From the NCBI GenBank assembly GCA_030682755.1, contig JAUXNR010000639.1, positions 1-11,807 of the forward strand: a stretch of DNA of 11,807 nucleotides, read 5' to 3'. The DNA comes from Flavobacterium sp. GTDB lineage: Bacteria; Bacteroidota; Bacteroidia; Flavobacteriales; Flavobacteriaceae. A model generated the notes under the pieces. The model was given only the letters and a program-made list of their open reading frames with translations. It was not told the origin of the DNA and searched no databases. How positions within the stretch are numbered: position 1 is the first letter of the stretch; each line of letters begins with the position of its first letter. Below, one piece after another: positions 8,868-11,807 of the stretch. The translations under genes and the position numbers were made by a program.

Positions 8868-9278
8868 ATGTTTCAAAGGATTCAAACATTATATTTAATT
8901 GGAGCTATTATTTGTTCCGGAGTTTTGCCTTTTTTCCTGCCGTTATGGAAAGATTCTAATAATTTTTCGCTATACTTTGATAATTATTTAGGTGTTTCAA
9001 TTCTTTTTATTTTTAGTGCAATTTTATCAGTTATTACAATAAATTTATACAAGAAAAGACGTCAACAATCTGTCATTTGCTTGTTAAATATCTTATTAAA
9101 TTTAATTTTATTAGGATTATTGCTTTTCCTTTCGTTAAACGTATCCGGAGATATTGATATATCTGAGAAGGGTATTGGGTTGGTGCTTCCTGTTATTTCT
9201 ATCGTATTTTTAGTGTTGGCCAACATCGCTATTAATAAGGACGAAAAACTCGTAAAATCTTCGAATAGAATACGATAA
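8868..9278 (+). CDS. DUF4293 family membrane protein
   Basis: The 136-residue product begins MFQRIQTLYLIG and has four predicted membrane helices at about 7-27, 41-60, 69-91 and 103-122, with a basic loop YKKRRQQ (61-67) and a conserved C-terminal tail with the pattern ANxAIxKDEKLVKSxxRIR. This matches the DUF4293 family found in Bacteroidota, whose function is unknown; members often lie next to rho, as here. The ATG at 8868 is preferred over an in-frame TTG at 8847, because the TTG is part of the -7 promoter element and the family normally begins with M-x-QRIQT. It is followed by a strong terminator, so it appears to be a single-gene unit. No role can be given beyond a location in the inner membrane. 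Confidence 0.88.
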   Translation: MFQRIQTLYLIGAIICSGVLPFFLPLWKDSNNFSLYFDNYLGVSILFIFSAILSVITINLYKKRRQQSVICLLNILLNLILLGLLLFLSLNVSGDIDISEKGIGLVLPVISIVFLVLANIAINKDEKLVKSSNRIR

Positions 9279-9308
9279 ACCTATAAACTTAGTTTATTTT
9301 AGTGCGTG

Positions 9309-9341
9309 AAAAATCCGAACATTAAGTTCGGATTTTTTTTT
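9309..9341 (+). terminator. Intrinsic terminator after the DUF4293 gene
   Basis: A 12-bp perfect stem (AAAAATCCGAAC at 9309-9320 with GTTCGGATTTTT at 9326-9337) around the loop ATTAA leads into a run of nine T residues (9333-9341). It lies 30 bases after the DUF4293 stop and isolates that gene from the two-component operon downstream. Confidence 0.92.
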
Positions 9342-9398
9342 ATTTTATGTTAACACTAACAAAAGTCAATAAAACTTTATAGTTTGTATTTATTTTTT

Positions 9399-9406
9399 TA
9401 CATTTG
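9399..9406 (+). promoter_or_regulatory. Candidate -7 promoter element for the two-component operon
   Basis: TACATTTG matches TAnnTTTG in full. Transcription would begin near 9410, leaving about 13 bases before the response regulator ATG. A TTTG at 9383-9386 could be an upstream element, but it is only 12 bases away, so the -33 part is poor. Confidence 0.5.
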
Positions 9407-9422
9407 AAATGTTAAAATCATT

Positions 9423-10073
9423 ATGGAACCCAAAATTAGAATATTTTTAGCTGATGATCATCAGGTATTAATTGATGGCATGCTTGCTGTTTTAAAAACA
9501 AACCCGCAATTTGAAGTTGTGGGTCACTCTCTCAATGGTGAAGATCTCATAGATAAAGTTTGTAACGTCAAGGCAGATATTTTAGTCATGGATATCAACA
9601 TGCCAATTCGTGATGGAATTGAAGTGCTCAAGGAATTTTCAGTTAAAGGCTATTGTTGTAAAGTAATTATTCTCTCCAGTTATGATGACTATAAACTTGT
9701 AAAGGAAGTTGTCAAACTAGGTGCCAGCGGCTATTTATCAAAAGAATGTGCCGGAGAAAACATTTTAGAGGCAATTACAACTGTTTCAAACGGAAATCCT
9801 TATTATTCTCAAAACATAAAAGACAAAATTTTCAATTCTCTGACAAACACCAACGATTCAAATTCTATGTTAGGTGTGCCATTAACCAATCGTGAAATTG
9901 AAATTTTAAAACTTATTTCACTAGAATACAGTGGTAAAGAAATTGGCGAAGAACTTTTTATCAGTGCCAGCACTGTTGAAACTCATAGAAAAAATTTAAT
10001 CAAAAAACTCAATGTTAAAAATACTATTGGTTTAGTAAAATATGCATTGAAGCACAATTTAATTAATGCTTAA
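9423..10073 (+). CDS. NarL/LuxR-family response regulator
   Basis: A 216-residue cytoplasmic DNA-binding response regulator. The N-terminal receiver domain (about 4-122) has the acidic pair Asp11-Asp12 (LADDHQ), the phospho-acceptor Asp57 in LVMDINMP, the switch residue Ser85 (ILSSYDD) and the conserved Lys107 (YLSKE). A linker rich in Asn, Ser and Asp leads to a C-terminal LuxR-type helix-turn-helix (about 153-214): LTNREIEILKLI, then the recognition helix region ISASTVETHRKNLIKKL. All key residues are intact. Its partner is almost certainly the sensor kinase encoded two genes downstream in the same operon, since HisKA_3 kinases usually pair with NarL-type regulators. The target genes cannot be read from this window. 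The gene follows a strong terminator and has its own promoter element. Confidence 0.97.
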   Translation: MEPKIRIFLADDHQVLIDGMLAVLKTNPQFEVVGHSLNGEDLIDKVCNVKADILVMDINMPIRDGIEVLKEFSVKGYCCKVIILSSYDDYKLVKEVVKLGASGYLSKECAGENILEAITTVSNGNPYYSQNIKDKIFNSLTNTNDSNSMLGVPLTNREIEILKLISLEYSGKEIGEELFISASTVETHRKNLIKKLNVKNTIGLVKYALKHNLINA

Positions 10074-10085
10074 ACTTAAAAGTAT

Positions 10086-10382
10086 ATGGAACTAGTAGGC
10101 AAAATTAATCTTGAACGCACATCTATTGAAGAATATACTGTTTCTTTTGATGTACCAGACAATTGTGATTATTCATTAACCGATGATTCTAGAGGTAATT
10201 ATGTTGTCTTTATTTCACTAATCCCTCCCGCAACAAGTCCTTCTTCAACTTTTACTACCCATGATTTTGACACAAGAGCTTATGACGATAAGATAGAAAT
10301 AATCTTTGATCAAGAAGAATATGAAGACAATACCTCAACTCGAAAAACTAAACCGGTGATTAGCATTACTACAAATTGCTAA
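10086..10382 (+). CDS. Unknown acidic 98-residue protein inside the two-component operon
   Basis: I do not recognise this protein. It starts 12 bases after the response regulator stop and ends 9 bases before the sensor kinase start, so it should be on the same mRNA. The product is acidic (about 18 Asp/Glu against 8 Lys/Arg), with no signal peptide, no membrane helix and no repeats. It seems rich in beta strands (for example NYVVFISLIPP at 38-48, DKIEIIFD at 68-75, KPVISITTNC at 89-98), with a Pro/Ser/Thr-rich stretch in the middle (47-59) and a C-terminal Cys. Base composition resembles its neighbours, and three close genes in one direction support it as a real gene. It could be a modulator of the regulator or kinase, or an unrelated passenger; nothing in the sequence decides this. 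Confidence 0.75.
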   Translation: MELVGKINLERTSIEEYTVSFDVPDNCDYSLTDDSRGNYVVFISLIPPATSPSSTFTTHDFDTRAYDDKIEIIFDQEEYEDNTSTRKTKPVISITTNC

Positions 10383-10391
10383 AAAGCATCT

Positions 10392-11807
10392 ATGCGTTTA
10401 CTTATTTTTATTCATTTTTTTCTAATGAGTTGCGTTTTTGCTTCTGCTCAAAACGCAACAAGAGATTCTATTGATTATTACACAGATAAAAATGAATTAA
10501 TTAAAGGATTGAATTATGCAAAAAATAAAACAGACCACTATATTGCAACAAAACAATTCAATAACCTCAAAAAAACAAGTATTAAGAAGGCTAACATCTA
10601 CAGCAAATTAAATGAAAATGACAAAGCTATAAAAGCACTTTATGACGTCATAAATCATATTGAAAAAAATAAATCATCGGTTTCAACTGCAGAATTATAT
10701 GTTGAATTAGGTGGCAAGTACTCCATCCTTAGAGACACCATAATGTCTTTCAAAAGCTATCATAAAGGAGTAGATTTATCAATAAAAACAAAAGATACTA
10801 TCTCCTTAAGAAATGCTTATCAAAATTTATTCCGACTCCATGTTCTATCTAATTTGGATAGCTCTTATTACTACATGAAAAAAAAGTTTGCTTTAGATAA
10901 AGTAATAAAATCAAATGAAGGTTTGGCATCCAGTTATAACAACCATTTTGCGTATTATTCTTTAAAAGACGAATATGAAAAGGCAAAAAAATATTTAGAT
11001 TCCTGCTACGAAACTTCATTAAAAACGGATAATAATTCTGTAAAAATTTCATCGTTAAGTAATTTAGGGTACTATTATATGGTTCATAAAGAAGATTTTA
11101 AACGTGGGGCAGAATACTACCATGAGGCATTGAATAGGTTTGAAAAAGTAATGACCGATAACGAATTAATTGAAGTTCATCTTAATCTAGCTTATGCCTA
11201 TGAAAATTTGAATGACCACAAGAGAGCCAATATGCATTTAAATACTGCTTTAGAATTGAAAGATAAAGTAGTAAACGTTAACATTAATGATGCTGTAAAA
11301 AAAGTAGAAACTCTTTATCAAATTGAAAAAATAGAAAATGAATATGCTTTAATAGCTAAAAATGCTGAAGAGCGAGAATCTCGGAACAAAAAAATAATCA
11401 TTGTTTTTGCTTCACTTTTTGCATTTAGTTTGATTCTATTTTACTTTTTTTATCAAAATTTACAACTCAAACAACGTAATAAAATTAAAGAAATTGATAG
11501 TGAAATTCAAGAAAATATTATCAATGCCTCTATTGATGGTCAAGAAATTGAACGAAAAAAATTAGCCGAAACACTACACGACAACATCAGTGCTTTGCTC
11601 TCTTCTGCAGGACTTCACCTCTCAGCCTACATAGCAAATAAAAACGAACCTCCAGCCGAAGAAATCATAAAAGCCAGATCACTTCTAAAAGATGCCCATG
11701 ATAGGGTTCGGGATTTATCTCACGAATTGGTACCTCCTGTTCTAGCCAAGTTAGGTTTGGTTTATGCTTTACAAGATTTATGCGAAAAAAATTCTAATTC
11801 TGTGATT
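10392..11807 (+). CDS. TPR-containing sensor histidine kinase, HisKA_3 type (3' end outside window)
   Basis: The frame stays open from the ATG at 10392 to the window end, 472 codons without a stop. A signal sequence (about 1-19, MRLLIFIHFF to ASA) is followed by a helical region (about 30-320) with at least five degenerate tetratricopeptide repeats, e.g. LGYYYMVHKEDFKRGAEYYH at 225-244 and LAYAYENLNDHKRANMHLNT at 266-285. One membrane helix spans about 334-355. A coiled-coil-like segment leads to the HisKA_3 dimerisation domain with the phospho-acceptor His396 in ERKKLAETLHDN and the conserved SHELVPPVLAKLGLVYAL (443-460). The HATPase_c domain is expected beyond 11807. The TPR region would be periplasmic and sense a ligand or protein partner. 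A Cys at 14 in LMSC resembles a lipobox, so lipid anchoring cannot be excluded. Its gene follows the unknown small protein by 9 bases. Confidence 0.93.
   Translation, partial: MRLLIFIHFFLMSCVFASAQNATRDSIDYYTDKNELIKGLNYAKNKTDHYIATKQFNNLKKTSIKKANIYSKLNENDKAIKALYDVINHIEKNKSSVSTAELYVELGGKYSILRDTIMSFKSYHKGVDLSIKTKDTISLRNAYQNLFRLHVLSNLDSSYYYMKKKFALDKVIKSNEGLASSYNNHFAYYSLKDEYEKAKKYLDSCYETSLKTDNNSVKISSLSNLGYYYMVHKEDFKRGAEYYHEALNRFEKVMTDNELIEVHLNLAYAYENLNDHKRANMHLNTALELKDKVVNVNINDAVKKVETLYQIEKIENEYALIAKNAEERESRNKKIIIVFASLFAFSLILFYFFYQNLQLKQRNKIKEIDSEIQENIINASIDGQEIERKKLAETLHDNISALLSSAGLHLSAYIANKNEPPAEEIIKARSLLKDAHDRVRDLSHELVPPVLAKLGLVYALQDLCEKNSNSVI

Noticed and set aside
10849..11052. Minus-strand open frame of 67 codons within the sensor kinase
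   Set aside because: It is antisense to the TPR region of a clearly coding frame and has no start context or domain of its own.

Overview
The window looks like a chromosomal segment from the phylum Bacteroidota, most likely a member of the Flavobacteriaceae. The grounds are the strongly A+T-rich DNA, the lack of recognisable Shine-Dalgarno sequences ahead of the genes, -7 promoter elements of the form TAnnTTTG ahead of several genes, a Rho factor with a long disordered N-terminal insertion, a DUF4293 membrane protein next to rho, and the pyrG-yidC gene pair. No insertion sequence, phage gene, tRNA, rRNA or CRISPR array is visible. All intergenic gaps are shorter than 300 bases.

From base 1 to about 8700 everything is read on the minus strand. 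In transcription order this block is: rho (transcription termination factor), closed by its own intrinsic hairpin terminator; guaA (GMP synthetase), with a promoter element only three bases before its ATG; a secreted protein with three LysM domains; a larger secreted protein with four LysM domains and a type 1 periplasmic-binding fold; an osmC-family gene that overlaps the previous stop codon by one base; a DUF3820 gene; then, after a 227-base gap with its own promoter, pyrG (CTP synthase) and the first eight codons of yidC (membrane protein insertase), cut by the window edge. From guaA to the DUF3820 gene the gaps are short and no other promoter is evident, so they may form one transcript.

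From about 8840 to the end everything is read on the plus strand. A DUF4293 membrane protein is transcribed divergently from rho and ends in a strong terminator. A compact operon follows: a NarL/LuxR-type response regulator, an acidic 98-residue protein I do not recognise, and a TPR-containing sensor histidine kinase of the HisKA_3 type. The kinase runs off the window before its ATPase domain.

Most of the window is conserved housekeeping DNA. The parts that deserve attention are the unknown small protein inside the two-component operon, the tandem LysM genes with their non-transport-like binding protein, the repeat-rich region and possible leaderless start of guaA, the triplet-repeat leader of pyrG and the Asn/Gln-rich disordered region of Rho. 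Two reading frames that can be opened at TTG (guaA and DUF4293) should start at downstream ATG codons, because the TTG lies inside a promoter element in both cases.
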